A DNA stretch of 64,000 nt from JBCDBD01 sp039184335 (lineage in GTDB: Bacteria; Bacteroidota; Bacteroidia; Flavobacteriales; Flavobacteriaceae), in contig JBCDBD010000012.1 in NCBI GenBank assembly GCA_039184335.1, positions 6,868 to 70,867 on the forward strand, written 5' to 3'. The notes under the pieces are model-generated. The model worked only from the letters and a program-made list of their open reading frames with translations. It was not told where the DNA came from and did not search any database. A program made the translations under genes and the position numbers. The stretch's first letter is position 1, and the number at the start of each line of letters is the position of its first letter. Positions 43,397 to 52,852 of the stretch are shown here, piece by piece.

Positions 43397-44311
43397 CTAC
43401 TCGCGAACCAAAGGCAATGTACTGCAACGAAGAAGTCCCTCTTGCTTGGCAATTTCAGCATAGGGGATTTCTTCTACGGTAAAGCCTTGTTCACGTAGCC
43501 AATTGTTCAATCGTGTAAAGTTCTTTTCTGAAACGACCACCTCTGGCGAAATGGAAAATACGTTACTGAACATCTGGTACATTTCGTCTTTAGTAATCTC
43601 GAAAATATTTTCTTCCCCAAAAAAGTTGACCAACCATTGGTATTCTTCAGCTATCAAAAACCCATTCTTATGTAATATCGCCTTGTTCTTGCCCACGGGC
43701 TGAAAACAGCAATCTAGGTGCAATGCATTTTCTTTCGCATCGGTGTTCGACTTGCGCAACTCAAAAGCCTTGACTTTCTTATTCGGAAATTGTGACCTGA
43801 TATACTCGACCGCTTCTTTATTGGTACGTGCAGTGATATAGTCAGAATAGTCATTGCCTGTATAGGTTCCAATAAAAATATAATCGTTCCAGGGCATCAC
43901 ATCCCCTCCTTCGATATGTACCTTTTCTGGTGGTCTAATGATTTTTTGTGGGTCCAGAAGGCCCAAAACTTGTTGAATAGCCTCAAATTCCTTTTCTCTA
44001 TCTGGTAAGATATTGGCATGAAAAAGCATATCCTCGATCACAAAGGCAATATCCCTACTGAAAATCTGATTGCAGTTCTCAAGTACTTTAGGTCTGAATA
44101 CCGCAACACCATGCCTTTTAAGTACGCGTGAAAAAGCATCCATCTCTTCAACCATATCCTCCTCTTTAGGATAGGTGCCCGCTAAAATATGTGCCAAGGA
44201 TTTGGGATCATAAGCTTCTTCAGGCGTTGGGGTAGGGCCACAGCTTTCGGCTGTTCCTAAGAGCACGGCCTTTAAAGTAGCAGTTTCATCGGCAATATGT
44301 AGCTTTAGCAT
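43397..44311 (-). CDS. Arginine deiminase/DDAH-fold amidinotransferase-like protein
   Basis: A 304-residue enzyme of the same fold as the CtlX-like protein. Relevant marks are FSRDIAFVIEDML, VHIEGGDVMPWNDYIF (Glu/Gly-Gly-Asp block), LHLDCCFQPVG (catalytic His) and a C-terminal GLLRCSTLPLVRE with the nucleophilic Cys. Substrate may be arginine, citrulline or dimethylarginine; the family is usually called amidinotransferase or DDAH-like. It is convergent with the serine hydrolase. Confidence 0.82.
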   Translation of the reverse strand: MLKLHIADETATLKAVLLGTAESCGPTPTPEEAYDPKSLAHILAGTYPKEEDMVEEMDAFSRVLKRHGVAVFRPKVLENCNQIFSRDIAFVIEDMLFHANILPDREKEFEAIQQVLGLLDPQKIIRPPEKVHIEGGDVMPWNDYIFIGTYTGNDYSDYITARTNKEAVEYIRSQFPNKKVKAFELRKSNTDAKENALHLDCCFQPVGKNKAILHKNGFLIAEEYQWLVNFFGEENIFEITKDEMYQMFSNVFSISPEVVVSEKNFTRLNNWLREQGFTVEEIPYAEIAKQEGLLRCSTLPLVRE

Positions 44312-44392
44312 ACTTTACTATTTTGGTCGGCTATAAAAAACGGCCATTTCCAAAACCCTGAAAATGCACCGTTAAACTTCTAAGCTATGGTA

Positions 44393-45676
44393 TCATCGTT
44401 TTTCTAAGTGGACAAAATCCCTATGGGTTTCACCTATGTATATTTGCCTTGGCCTTCCTATCGGTTCTTTTCGCAATCGCATTTCACGCCATTGGGCAAT
44501 CCAACCCGGTAATCTTCCCAGCGCGAACATGACCGTGAACATATCAGTGGGAATACCCAAGGCCCTATAGATAATTCCAGAATAGAAATCCACATTCGGA
44601 TAGAGTTTTCGTTTCACAAAATAATCATCTTCCAAAGCTTCTTTCTCCAGACCCTTCGCAATTTCCAAAATGGGATCTTCGATACCCAAATCACCAAGCA
44701 CCTCATCCGCTGACTTTTTAATGATCTTTGCCCTGGGATCAAAGTTCTTGTATACCCTATGCCCAAAACCCATTAACCGGAACGGGTCATTCTTATCCTT
44801 GGCCTTGGCCATATATTTTTTGGTATCGCCACCATCATCCTCTATGGCTTGCAACATCTCTAAAACGGCCTGGTTGGCTCCACCATGCAAAGGTCCCCAT
44901 AGGGCTGAAATACCCGCTGAAAGCGACGCAAAAAGACCTGCATGCGATGACCCAACGATACGGACCGTAGAGGTAGAGCAGTTCTGTTCATGGTCGGCAT
45001 GTAGTATCAACAACTTGTCCAATGCATCGATGGCGATGCGATTTTTCTTGTATTCTTGGTTGGGCTTTTTGAACATCATTTTATGGATATTCTCAACGTA
45101 GCCTAAGGTATCATCACCGTAGTCAAGGGGGAGGCCCATTTTTTTGCGCATAGTCCATGCTACCAATACTGGAAATTTGGCTAAAATTCGAACAATGGAA
45201 CTGTACATGGCCGTTTCAGAAGAAACATCGACTGAAGTGGGATTAAAAGCAACCAATGCACTTGTCAATGACGACAACACTCCCATGGGATGCGCCGATT
45301 TCGGAAAACCATCCAAAATCTTTTTCATCTCTTCATCGACATGGGACTCATTTTTAATGTCGTTGTGAAAAGCATCCAACTGTGTCTTATTGGGCAGTTC
45401 ACCAAAAATCAAAAGATAGGCCACTTCCAAAAAATCGGCTTTCTCCGCAAGATCTTCAATGGCATAACCGCAATACCTCAAAATACCTTTTTCACCATCT
45501 AGAAAGGTTATACCACTCTCGCATGATCCCGTATTCTTATATCCTGGATCAATGGTAACGATACCCGTGGTAGCCCTTAATGCCTTAATGTCTATTGCCA
45601 GTTCATCCTCAGTCCCCTTTATTACTGGAAACTCGTATTTCTTCCCTTGAAACTCTATCGTTGCTTTATCTGACAT
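44393..45676 (-). CDS. gltA: Citrate synthase
   Basis: A 427-residue hexameric type citrate synthase: condenses acetyl-CoA with oxaloacetate as the entry to the TCA cycle. It has GFLDGEKGILRYCGYAIEDL-type ITFLDGEKGILRYCGYAIED, the His of DHEQNCSTSTVR, GPLHGGANQAVLEML (oxaloacetate His) and GFGHRVYKNFDPRA, with the Asp of VDFYSGIIYRALGIP. The form fits the NADH-regulated bacterial class. It lies in the same strand order as in other flavobacteria: carA, eno, glgA, gltA. Confidence 0.97.
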   Translation of the reverse strand: MSDKATIEFQGKKYEFPVIKGTEDELAIDIKALRATTGIVTIDPGYKNTGSCESGITFLDGEKGILRYCGYAIEDLAEKADFLEVAYLLIFGELPNKTQLDAFHNDIKNESHVDEEMKKILDGFPKSAHPMGVLSSLTSALVAFNPTSVDVSSETAMYSSIVRILAKFPVLVAWTMRKKMGLPLDYGDDTLGYVENIHKMMFKKPNQEYKKNRIAIDALDKLLILHADHEQNCSTSTVRIVGSSHAGLFASLSAGISALWGPLHGGANQAVLEMLQAIEDDGGDTKKYMAKAKDKNDPFRLMGFGHRVYKNFDPRAKIIKKSADEVLGDLGIEDPILEIAKGLEKEALEDDYFVKRKLYPNVDFYSGIIYRALGIPTDMFTVMFALGRLPGWIAQWREMRLRKEPIGRPRQIYIGETHRDFVHLEKR

Positions 45677-45802
45677 GTACTATGAAATTTTAATATGATA
45701 AGATGTTAAAATTAAGAAAAAGCAATGCCATTAACAATTTAAAGCGGTCATTTAGGGTATTGTTAACAACAGGGTTCTCTAGCAATAGTAGACAGAAGAA
45801 TA

Positions 45803-47338
45803 TTACAGCACATATAGATCTTGGTAATATGCATCCACAGATTTTTTCCACGTAAATCGGGCTTTTTTTGCATTTGCCTGGATTTTCTTCCACAAAGGTT
45901 TGTCATTGGCAAAAATGTCAAGTGCCTCATCAAAAACAGCCAGCATATTCTTTATTTTTTCATCATACGAAGCCCCAGCAAAACCAAACCCGGTTTTCAT
46001 GTGGTTTACCGTATCGATCAATCCACCGGTATGGTGTACCAAACAAGGGTTGCCATTACGCATGGAAAGCATTTGACTGATACCACATGGCTCAAACAAA
46101 CTTGGCATAAAATACAGATCTGATTCCAGATAGATGGAATCTATCAAGCTTTCTGATTGTCCGTTTGTAAAAATAAAGTTCTTGTTTTCATAACTGATCT
46201 TCCGGAACAACTCTTCATACTCCGGTGCCCCGGTGCCCAACAACATGAAAATACCATCGACCTTTTCCAATTTTTTCAGAATTTCAATGAAGGCTTCTGG
46301 CGATTTTTTAAAAAAGTAAAATTTTTGTTCTGTAAGCCGTGCAACACTGGAGGCAATGAACTTGGGCTTCTCATCAACATATTCCATGATTTTCTCTCCG
46401 GTATGGGCCAAGAAATCGGCTTTGTATTTCTTTGACTCTTCTTGCAACCACCTAAAAAGGGCTTTCACGGTGTTGCGATATAGCTGTCCTTTGGGCTCAA
46501 CATTGATGTTCTTATAGTTGCAACCGTTCAAAATACCAAAAAGACGTCCTTCGTCATCTGCCTGTTTTAAATCTTCCTCCAATCCTTCACCACCAATAAA
46601 TTCAGGAGGCGAACTTGGCAACATCACATCTTTCTTATAGGAGGGTGAAACCGTATGCACGGCATCGGCCAATCGAATACCGACCGCCATTAAGTTGATG
46701 CAATCTTGGTAGCGGTAATCCATCAAACGCCTGCGATCCATTGGAATTTGGGGAAACCAATTCTGGACAGAGGAATAATTGTTCTCAAAAGGCCTAATCC
46801 CTTGAATGGCTAAATTGTGTATGCTATAAACAAACCGCGTATGCTTAAGCACTGTATATTCAGGATGGTATTCCCTCAAGTACAATAACAGACTTGAATG
46901 CCAATCGTGCAAATGCACGATATCCAAATGGCCAAAAACACCCCGCTTGATGGCCTCTGCCACTCCTGTACAGAAGATGACATACTTTACAAAATCGGTA
47001 TAAAAAGGTTCTTCGGGATCATCATGGTAGATATGGGCAATGCCTCCAGGTTCTATTTCAGGATGATGTAGTACATAGTGGTATATGTTTGGAAAACCTT
47101 TTTTTGGAGCTACTTCATAAAGTTCAGCGGTATAGCCAATTCCTCTAAGGCTAAAATTCAATGTTGTCTTCAAGACACCGTGCTGATGCAATCGCGAATA
47201 AGAAGGTACAATGATGTGGACTTTATCACCTTTCTCTGAAATTTGTCTAGGCACATCGCGCACAACGTCTCCCATACCCCCGGCCTTACAATTGGCCAAA
47301 CCATCATTTTCTGCGGCGGCGAATAAAAAGTTGTTCAT
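45803..47338 (-). CDS. glgA: Glycogen/starch synthase, GT5 family
   Basis: A 511-residue GT-B glycosyltransferase that extends alpha-1,4-glucan from ADP-glucose. The N-terminal K-x-G-G motif is present as NCKAGGMGDVVRDVP; others are VHLHDWHSSLLLYL, the nucleotide-binding FEPCGISQMLSMRNGNP and HHTGGLIDTV. It is slightly longer than the E. coli enzyme (477). Neighbouring glycogen genes (glgB, glgC) are absent. It lies downstream of eno with a terminator between. Confidence 0.95.
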   Translation of the reverse strand: MNNFLFAAAENDGLANCKAGGMGDVVRDVPRQISEKGDKVHIIVPSYSRLHQHGVLKTTLNFSLRGIGYTAELYEVAPKKGFPNIYHYVLHHPEIEPGGIAHIYHDDPEEPFYTDFVKYVIFCTGVAEAIKRGVFGHLDIVHLHDWHSSLLLYLREYHPEYTVLKHTRFVYSIHNLAIQGIRPFENNYSSVQNWFPQIPMDRRRLMDYRYQDCINLMAVGIRLADAVHTVSPSYKKDVMLPSSPPEFIGGEGLEEDLKQADDEGRLFGILNGCNYKNINVEPKGQLYRNTVKALFRWLQEESKKYKADFLAHTGEKIMEYVDEKPKFIASSVARLTEQKFYFFKKSPEAFIEILKKLEKVDGIFMLLGTGAPEYEELFRKISYENKNFIFTNGQSESLIDSIYLESDLYFMPSLFEPCGISQMLSMRNGNPCLVHHTGGLIDTVNHMKTGFGFAGASYDEKIKNMLAVFDEALDIFANDKPLWKKIQANAKKARFTWKKSVDAYYQDLYVL

Positions 47339-47391
47339 AAAGTTAGCTTACAAGTTAGTTTGTGTCTAATAAGATACGCTTAAAACAGCTC

Positions 47392-47425
47392 AAAAAAAAG
47401 CCTTTCTAAAATAAGAAAGGGCTTT
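47392..47425 (-). terminator. Terminator after eno
   Basis: Hairpin AAAGCCCTTTCTT / AGAAAGGCTTT on the minus strand (one bulged base) followed by a T8 run. It separates eno from glgA. Confidence 0.8.
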
Positions 47426-47451
47426 GGTATATTAAAAAATCGTTACAGCAA

Positions 47452-48744
47452 TCACTTTACCTTAAAGGCTTTTTCTTGAGGGTAATACGCCGTAGCTCCC
47501 AAATCTTCTTCGATACGCAACAATTGGTTATACTTTGCCATGCGGTCACTTCTTGAAGCAGAACCCGTCTTTATCTGTCCTGTGTTCAATGCCACTGCCA
47601 AATCAGCAATGGTATTGTCTTCTGTTTCACCGGAACGGTGCGACATCACTGAAGTATATCCTGCATTTTTGGCCATATTGACTGCCGCAATGGTCTCGGT
47701 CAATGTTCCAATCTGATTAACTTTGATCAGGATCGAGTTGGCAATCCCATTGTCAATTCCGTGTGAGAGTCTTTCCACATTGGTCACAAAGAGGTCATCG
47801 CCCACCAATTGCACCTTGTCCCCAATCTTTTCGGTCAACAATTGCCAGCCATCCCAATCATTCTCATCCATACCATCTTCTATGGAAATAATCGGATATT
47901 TTTCGCACAAATCGGCCAAGTATATTGCTTGTTCCTCTGATGTTCTGACCATTCCTTTATCACCCTCAAACTTGGTGTAGTCATATTTTCCATCTACATA
48001 AAACTCAGCTGAGGCACAGTCAAGGGCAATCATCACATCATCTCCCAATTGATATCCCGCTTTTTCAACAGCTTTGGCAATAGTGTCCAATGCATCTTCA
48101 GTACCACCTTCCAAGGTAGGGGCAAACCCTCCTTCATCGCCCACTGCAGTACTTAACCCCCTATCATGCAACACTTTTTTAAGGTTGTGGAATATTTCAG
48201 TACCCATCTGCATGGCATGACTGAAATCTTTGGCTTTTACGGGCATGACCATAAACTCTTGAAATGCTATTGGTGCGTCAGAATGGGATCCCCCATTGAT
48301 AATGTTCATCATTGGAACTGGGAGTGTATTGGCACTCACCCCGCCCACATAGCGATACAATGGCATGGCCAATTCTTCTGCAGCTGCTTTGGCAACTGCC
48401 AGGGAAACGCCTAAAATTGCATTGGCCCCTAATTTTGACTTATTCGGGGTACCGTCCAAATCAATCATTGTTTGGTCGATATGGTTCTGTTCAAAGACCG
48501 AAGTACCAATCAGTTCTTCGGTGATAATGGTATTTACATTTTCAACGGCTTTGGAAACCGCCTTGCCCATAAACGAGTCTCCACCATCACGCAATTCAAC
48601 AGCCTCATGTTCACCGGTAGAAGCTCCGGAAGGCACAGCTGCCCTGCCCAACACTCCATTTTCAGTGACCACATCTACCTCAACGGTCGGATTACCACGG
48701 GAATCTAAAATCTGTCTTGCATGAATATTGATAATAATGCTCAT
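47452..48744 (-). CDS. eno: Enolase
   Basis: A 430-residue glycolytic enzyme converting 2-phosphoglycerate to phosphoenolpyruvate. Visible marks: ARQILDSRGNPTVEVDV, GRAAVPSGASTGEHEAVEL, MNIINGGSHSDAPIAFQEFM, DEGGFAPTLE, ISIEDGMDENDWDGW and LLTEKIGDKVQLVGDDLFVT with the Mg-binding Asp/Glu, and the signature LIKVNQIGTLTE and SHRSGETEDNTIADLAVA. Length and order are normal. Confidence 0.98.
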   Translation of the reverse strand: MSIIINIHARQILDSRGNPTVEVDVVTENGVLGRAAVPSGASTGEHEAVELRDGGDSFMGKAVSKAVENVNTIITEELIGTSVFEQNHIDQTMIDLDGTPNKSKLGANAILGVSLAVAKAAAEELAMPLYRYVGGVSANTLPVPMMNIINGGSHSDAPIAFQEFMVMPVKAKDFSHAMQMGTEIFHNLKKVLHDRGLSTAVGDEGGFAPTLEGGTEDALDTIAKAVEKAGYQLGDDVMIALDCASAEFYVDGKYDYTKFEGDKGMVRTSEEQAIYLADLCEKYPIISIEDGMDENDWDGWQLLTEKIGDKVQLVGDDLFVTNVERLSHGIDNGIANSILIKVNQIGTLTETIAAVNMAKNAGYTSVMSHRSGETEDNTIADLAVALNTGQIKTGSASRSDRMAKYNQLLRIEEDLGATAYYPQEKAFKVK

Positions 48745-48858
48745 TCTATTGTTGTTTATGGTTGAAACTTAATTTGACTAAGATACAAAAGGGAATGGTT
48801 TAAGCTTTATGATATTGGTCATAATAGCACTTCGTAACCTAAAGATAAATTATAGTGT

Positions 48859-49968
48859 TTAGCTGCGACTAGCTTTAATGGCCTCAAAAAACTGATCAAA
48901 CAAATAGTCGGCATCATGTGGTCCAGGACTTGCTTCTGGATGGTATTGTACCGAAAACACGTTTTTGTATTTCATTCTGATTCCCGCTACGGTTTGATCA
49001 TTTAAATGGGTATGGGTAATTTCCATATCTGGATGCGCTTCTGTTTCTTCGCGATTAATGGCAAAACCATGGTTTTGTGATGTAATTTCACCTTTACCTG
49101 TAATCATATTCAAAATGGGATGGTTGATCCCCCGATGTCCGTTATGCATTTTATAGGTTGAAATTCCATTTGCCAACGCCAATACCTGATGTCCCAAACA
49201 AATACCAAATAGGGGTTTGTTTGTCTTCAAGATCTCTTTGGTGGTTGCAATGGCTTCTGTCAAGGGTTCTGGATCACCAGGCCCATTGGATATGAAATAC
49301 CCATCAGGGGCCCATTCGGCCATGTCATTTTTTGATGCATTGTATGGAAAAACCTTGATGTAGGCATCTCTTTTTGCCAGATTTCGAAGAATGTTCTTTT
49401 TGATCCCTATATCCAGCGCTGAAATTTTGTAGGTAGCGTTCTTATCGCCAAAAAAATAAGGTTCGCTTGTAGAGACCTTAGAGGCAAGTTCCAACCCTTT
49501 CATACTGGGGATTTGTTTTAACTCTTCTTTTAAGGCCTCGACCTCATCTACCCTGGTCGATATCAAGGCGTTCATGGCCCCATTATCGCGAATGTAACTG
49601 ACCAAGGCCCTTGTATCTACATCAGATATTGCCAAGAGTCCATTCTTTTCCAAAAACGATAGCAATCCATCGGCTCCAGGACGCGAATATTCATAACTGA
49701 AATTCTTGCAGACAAGACCCGCGATTTTTATGGAGTCAGATTCCACTTCTTCAGAAAGGGTGCCATAATTGCCAATGTGCGCATTGGTCATTACCATTAG
49801 TTGCCCGTAATAAGAGGGATCTGTAAAAATCTCTTGGTAACCGGTCATGCCCGTATTGAAACAAACCTCACCAAATGCCGTACCTTGCCTATCGCCTACT
49901 GCTTTTCCATAAAAAACAGTACCGTCTTCCAGTAATAAAAGTGCTCTTTTCCTTTTTTGATATTTCAT
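48859..49968 (-). CDS. carA: Carbamoyl phosphate synthase small subunit
   Basis: A 369-residue glutaminase subunit, class I amidotransferase, that supplies ammonia for carbamoyl phosphate (arginine, pyrimidines). It has GEVCFNTGMTGYQEIFTDPS, GPGDPEPLTEAI, the nucleophile in FGICLGHQVLALA, and the HPEASPGPHD block of the His-Glu pair. The large subunit gene (carB) is not adjacent. It follows rplQ across a terminator. Confidence 0.97.
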   Translation of the reverse strand: MKYQKRKRALLLLEDGTVFYGKAVGDRQGTAFGEVCFNTGMTGYQEIFTDPSYYGQLMVMTNAHIGNYGTLSEEVESDSIKIAGLVCKNFSYEYSRPGADGLLSFLEKNGLLAISDVDTRALVSYIRDNGAMNALISTRVDEVEALKEELKQIPSMKGLELASKVSTSEPYFFGDKNATYKISALDIGIKKNILRNLAKRDAYIKVFPYNASKNDMAEWAPDGYFISNGPGDPEPLTEAIATTKEILKTNKPLFGICLGHQVLALANGISTYKMHNGHRGINHPILNMITGKGEITSQNHGFAINREETEAHPDMEITHTHLNDQTVAGIRMKYKNVFSVQYHPEASPGPHDADYLFDQFFEAIKASRS

Positions 49969-49997
49969 GTTACAATTAAGATTTCACAAAAAAACAT

Positions 49998-50030
49998 AAA
50001 AAAAGGATACGTTTTAGCGTATCCTTTTTT
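49998..50030. terminator. Terminator at the end of the ribosomal operon
   Basis: Hairpin AAAAAAGGATACG-TTTTAG-CGTATCCTTTTTT, T-run on both sides. It lies after rplQ (minus strand) and before carA. Confidence 0.85.
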
Positions 50031-50055
50031 CTATTTTGAACTAGTAATTAACATT

Positions 50056-50562
50056 CTATTCCTCTGAGTCATCAACGGCCACCTCTGTATCTACCACAGG
50101 GGCTGTTTCAGCTTTTTTGGTTCCGCCTCCCCTTCTACTTCTACGTGTCGATTTCTTTTTAGGTTTATCGGCATTGTACAACTCGTTAAAATCGACCAAT
50201 TCTATCATTGCCATATCTGCATTGTCCCCAAGACGGTTACCCAGTTTGATGATTCTGGTATAACCCCCCGGGCGATCACCGACTTTTTCGGCTACCGTAC
50301 CAAAAAGTTCTGTAACGGCATACTTGTTCCGTAGGTTTCTAAAAACAATCCGTCGATTGTGGGTGCCACTTTCTGTGGTTTGGTTGTTCTCAGATTTTGA
50401 CTTTGTGATCAAGGGCTCAATGAACTGCTTCAAGGCCTTTGCTTTGGCTACCGTAGTATTGATTCGCTTATGCTCTATAAGGGAACATGCCATATTGGCC
50501 AACATCGCCTTTCGATGTGCCGCAGTTCTGCCCAAGTGATTGAATTTCTTTCCGTGTCTCAT
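50056..50562 (-). CDS. rplQ: Ribosomal protein bL17
   Basis: 168 residues, longer than the E. coli protein (127) because of an acidic/basic C-terminal tail (KPKKKSTRRSRRGGGTKKAE then VVDTEVAVDDSEE). It is a 50S protein near the exit tunnel. The core starts MRHGKKFNHLGRTAAHRKAM. Last gene of the alpha operon, 65 bp after rpoA. C-terminal tails of this kind are common in Bacteroidota. Confidence 0.97.
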   Translation of the reverse strand: MRHGKKFNHLGRTAAHRKAMLANMACSLIEHKRINTTVAKAKALKQFIEPLITKSKSENNQTTESGTHNRRIVFRNLRNKYAVTELFGTVAEKVGDRPGGYTRIIKLGNRLGDNADMAMIELVDFNELYNADKPKKKSTRRSRRGGGTKKAETAPVVDTEVAVDDSEE

Positions 50563-50627
50563 GTTTTCGATTTATCATCTTGCTACCAGACCCCAACAAA
50601 ATCATCGGGGGAGCAAAATATGATTAT

Positions 50628-51620
50628 TTAATCCTTATCCAGTTTATATTTGGTCAAATCCATTCCAAATTGAAGTCCCTTATTGATGACCAATTCTTCC
50701 AATTCGGTCAATGATTTTTTACCAAAGTTTCTAAATTTCATCAAATCGTTCTTATTGAAAGAAACCAAGTCACCCAAGGTATCCACTTCAGCAGCTTTCA
50801 AACAGTTCAATGCACGGACCGACAGGTCCATATCGACCAACTTGGTCTTTAACAACTGGCGCATATGCAATGATTCTTCATCATAAGTCTCAGTCTGGGC
50901 AATCTCATCAGCTTCCAATGTAATTCTTTCGTCAGAGAAAAGCATAAAGTGATGGATCAAGACTTTCGCAGCTTCGGTCAATGCATCTTTAGGATGGATA
51001 GAACCATCGGTAACAATCTCAAAAACCAGCTTTTCATAATCGGTCTTTTGTTCTACCCTAAAGTTCTCAATACTGTACTTTACGTTTTTTACTGGCGTAT
51101 AAACGGAGTCCACTGCAATACTTCCTAGGGGTGAATTTGATTTCTTGTTTTCTTCTGCAGGAACATAGCCACGCCCTTTTTCAATGATTACCTCAAGATT
51201 GATCGCCACTTTGGGATCCATGTTACAAATCACCAAATCGGGGTTCAATACTTGATATCCTGAAATAAATTTTTGGAAATCCCCAGCTGTCAGTTGCTCT
51301 TTACCACTAACGGAAACAGAAACCGCCTCACTCTCAACATCCTCGATCTGCCTCTTAAAACGAACCTGTTTTAAATTCAATATAATTTCAGTAACATCTT
51401 CAACAACACCAGGGATGACCGAGAATTCGTGCTCAACCCCATCAATTCGAACCGATGTTATTGCAAAACCTTCCAAAGAGGAAAGTAGTACTCTTCGCAA
51501 TGCGTTCCCAACAGTCAATCCATAGCCAGGCTCCAAAGGGCGGAATTCAAATTTCCCTTCGAAATCTGTTGAGTCTATCATTATAACTTTATCGGGCTTT
51601 TGAAAATTAAGTAATGCCAT
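50628..51620 (-). CDS. rpoA: RNA polymerase alpha subunit
   Basis: A 330-residue alpha subunit: N-terminal dimerisation domain (GYGLTVGNALRRVLLSSLEG) and C-terminal domain with the helix-hairpin-helix LSVRALNCLKAAEVDTLGDL. It joins beta and beta-prime in polymerase assembly and contacts upstream promoter DNA. The gene follows rpsD after 19 bp. Confidence 0.98.
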   Translation of the reverse strand: MALLNFQKPDKVIMIDSTDFEGKFEFRPLEPGYGLTVGNALRRVLLSSLEGFAITSVRIDGVEHEFSVIPGVVEDVTEIILNLKQVRFKRQIEDVESEAVSVSVSGKEQLTAGDFQKFISGYQVLNPDLVICNMDPKVAINLEVIIEKGRGYVPAEENKKSNSPLGSIAVDSVYTPVKNVKYSIENFRVEQKTDYEKLVFEIVTDGSIHPKDALTEAAKVLIHHFMLFSDERITLEADEIAQTETYDEESLHMRQLLKTKLVDMDLSVRALNCLKAAEVDTLGDLVSFNKNDLMKFRNFGKKSLTELEELVINKGLQFGMDLTKYKLDKD

Positions 51621-51639
51621 AATTGGATCTGTGTTGTTT

Positions 51640-52245
51640 TTATTTAGAATATAACTCGACGATTAGCTGTTCTTTGATGTTCTCAGGAATCTGAAGTCTT
51701 TCGGGCACTGTGACGAAAGTACCTTCTTTCTTTTCCGTATTCCATGTCATCCATTCATAAACGCTACTGTTGTTGGCCAAAGAATCTACAATGGCCTGAA
51801 CAGATTTAGATTTTTCACGAACACCCACAACATCGCCAGGTCTTAATGAATATGAGGGAATGTTGACCAATTCACCATTAACAGTGATATGACGGTGCGA
51901 CACCAACTGTCTTGCACCCCTTCTGGAAGGGGCGATACCCATTCTATAGACCACATTGTCTAAACGTGATTCACAGAGTTGCAAAAGCACCTCACCGGTT
52001 ACGCCCTCTTTTCTTTTGGCAGTAGCGAACAAATTTCTAAACTGCCGCTCTAAAATACCGTACGTATACTTTGCTTTTTGCTTTTCCATCAACTGGATAG
52101 CGTATTCTGACTTCTTACCACGGCGACGGTTGTTACCATGTTGTCCCGGAGGGTAATTCTTCTTTTCGAAGGCCTTATCGTCTCCGAATATTGCCTCACC
52201 AAACTTACGGGCAATCTTTGATTTTGGTCCTGTATATCTTGCCAT
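51640..52245 (-). CDS. rpsD: Ribosomal protein uS4
   Basis: A 201-residue 30S assembly protein that also represses the alpha operon in other bacteria. N-terminus MARYTGPKSKIARKFGEAIF without zinc Cys pairs (the C- form), S4 RNA-binding domain SRLDNVVYRMGIAPSRRGAR QL. It is preceded by a 107-bp spacer with hairpins. Confidence 0.98.
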   Translation of the reverse strand: MARYTGPKSKIARKFGEAIFGDDKAFEKKNYPPGQHGNNRRRGKKSEYAIQLMEKQKAKYTYGILERQFRNLFATAKRKEGVTGEVLLQLCESRLDNVVYRMGIAPSRRGARQLVSHRHITVNGELVNIPSYSLRPGDVVGVREKSKSVQAIVDSLANNSSVYEWMTWNTEKKEGTFVTVPERLQIPENIKEQLIVELYSK

Positions 52246-52352
52246 CTTCTGATTTTTTGGAAGTGTGATTATGAATTAAGGCTTATCCTTCGACAATCTT
52301 TTGTACACTCCCGTGTGAAAATCCGCCTTGGGGCGGACCATATTAAATTAAT
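52246..52352 (-). promoter_or_regulatory. Structured 107-nt spacer upstream of rpsD
   Basis: Between rpsK and rpsD. On the minus strand it holds hairpin TCCGCC-CCAA-GGCGGA (52322-52337) followed by TTTT, then a second short hairpin ACAC-GGGA-GTGT. The first looks like an attenuator; both could form the target for S4 autoregulation. No promoter box is convincing. Confidence 0.45.
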
Positions 52353-52745
52353 TTATACTCTTCTTCTTTTTGGAGGTCGACAACCATTGTGGGGCATTGG
52401 GGTAACATCAATGATTTCAATAACCTCGATGCCTGAATTATGGATTGAACGTATAGCAGACTCTCTACCATTACCAGGTCCTTTGACAAAGACCTTGACT
52501 TTTCGCAAGCCTGCTTCGTGGGCCACTTTTGCACAATCTTCAGCAGCTACCTGGGCCGCGTAGGGTGTATTTTTCTTAGACCCCCGAAACCCTTGTTTGC
52601 CTGCAGAAGACCATGAAATCACGTCTCCTTTTTTGTTTGTCAAGGAAATAATGATATTATTGAAAGATGCGGTAATATGTGCTTCACCGGTAGCATCGAC
52701 TATTACTTTACGCTTTTTTGTTGTTTTCGTATTTGCTTTTGCCAT
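52353..52745 (-). CDS. rpsK: Ribosomal protein uS11
   Basis: A 130-residue 30S platform protein. GEAHITASFNNIIISLTNKK then KGPGNGRESAIRSIHNSGIE and PHNGCRPPKRRRV are standard S11 sequences. Stop and start spacers on either side are 107 bp each, unlike the packed genes before them. Confidence 0.98.
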   Translation of the reverse strand: MAKANTKTTKKRKVIVDATGEAHITASFNNIIISLTNKKGDVISWSSAGKQGFRGSKKNTPYAAQVAAEDCAKVAHEAGLRKVKVFVKGPGNGRESAIRSIHNSGIEVIEIIDVTPMPHNGCRPPKRRRV

Positions 52746-52852
52746 ATTTTTTAGTTTCTAGCTGTTAGTTCTTAGCTATTGGAATCCTAAACTTTTACAT
52801 TTCAAACAGATTCTTCTAACTTCTAAAGACTAATGACTACTGTCTGTATTAA
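52746..52852. repeat. Repetitive spacer between rpsM and rpsK
   Basis: 107 bp with AGTT-n-TAGTT-n-AGCTAT near one end and CTTCTAACTTCTAA near the other, similar to the spacer at 53574-53680. It looks like a member of a short dispersed repeat family inserted in the operon rather than coding DNA. Confidence 0.4.
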
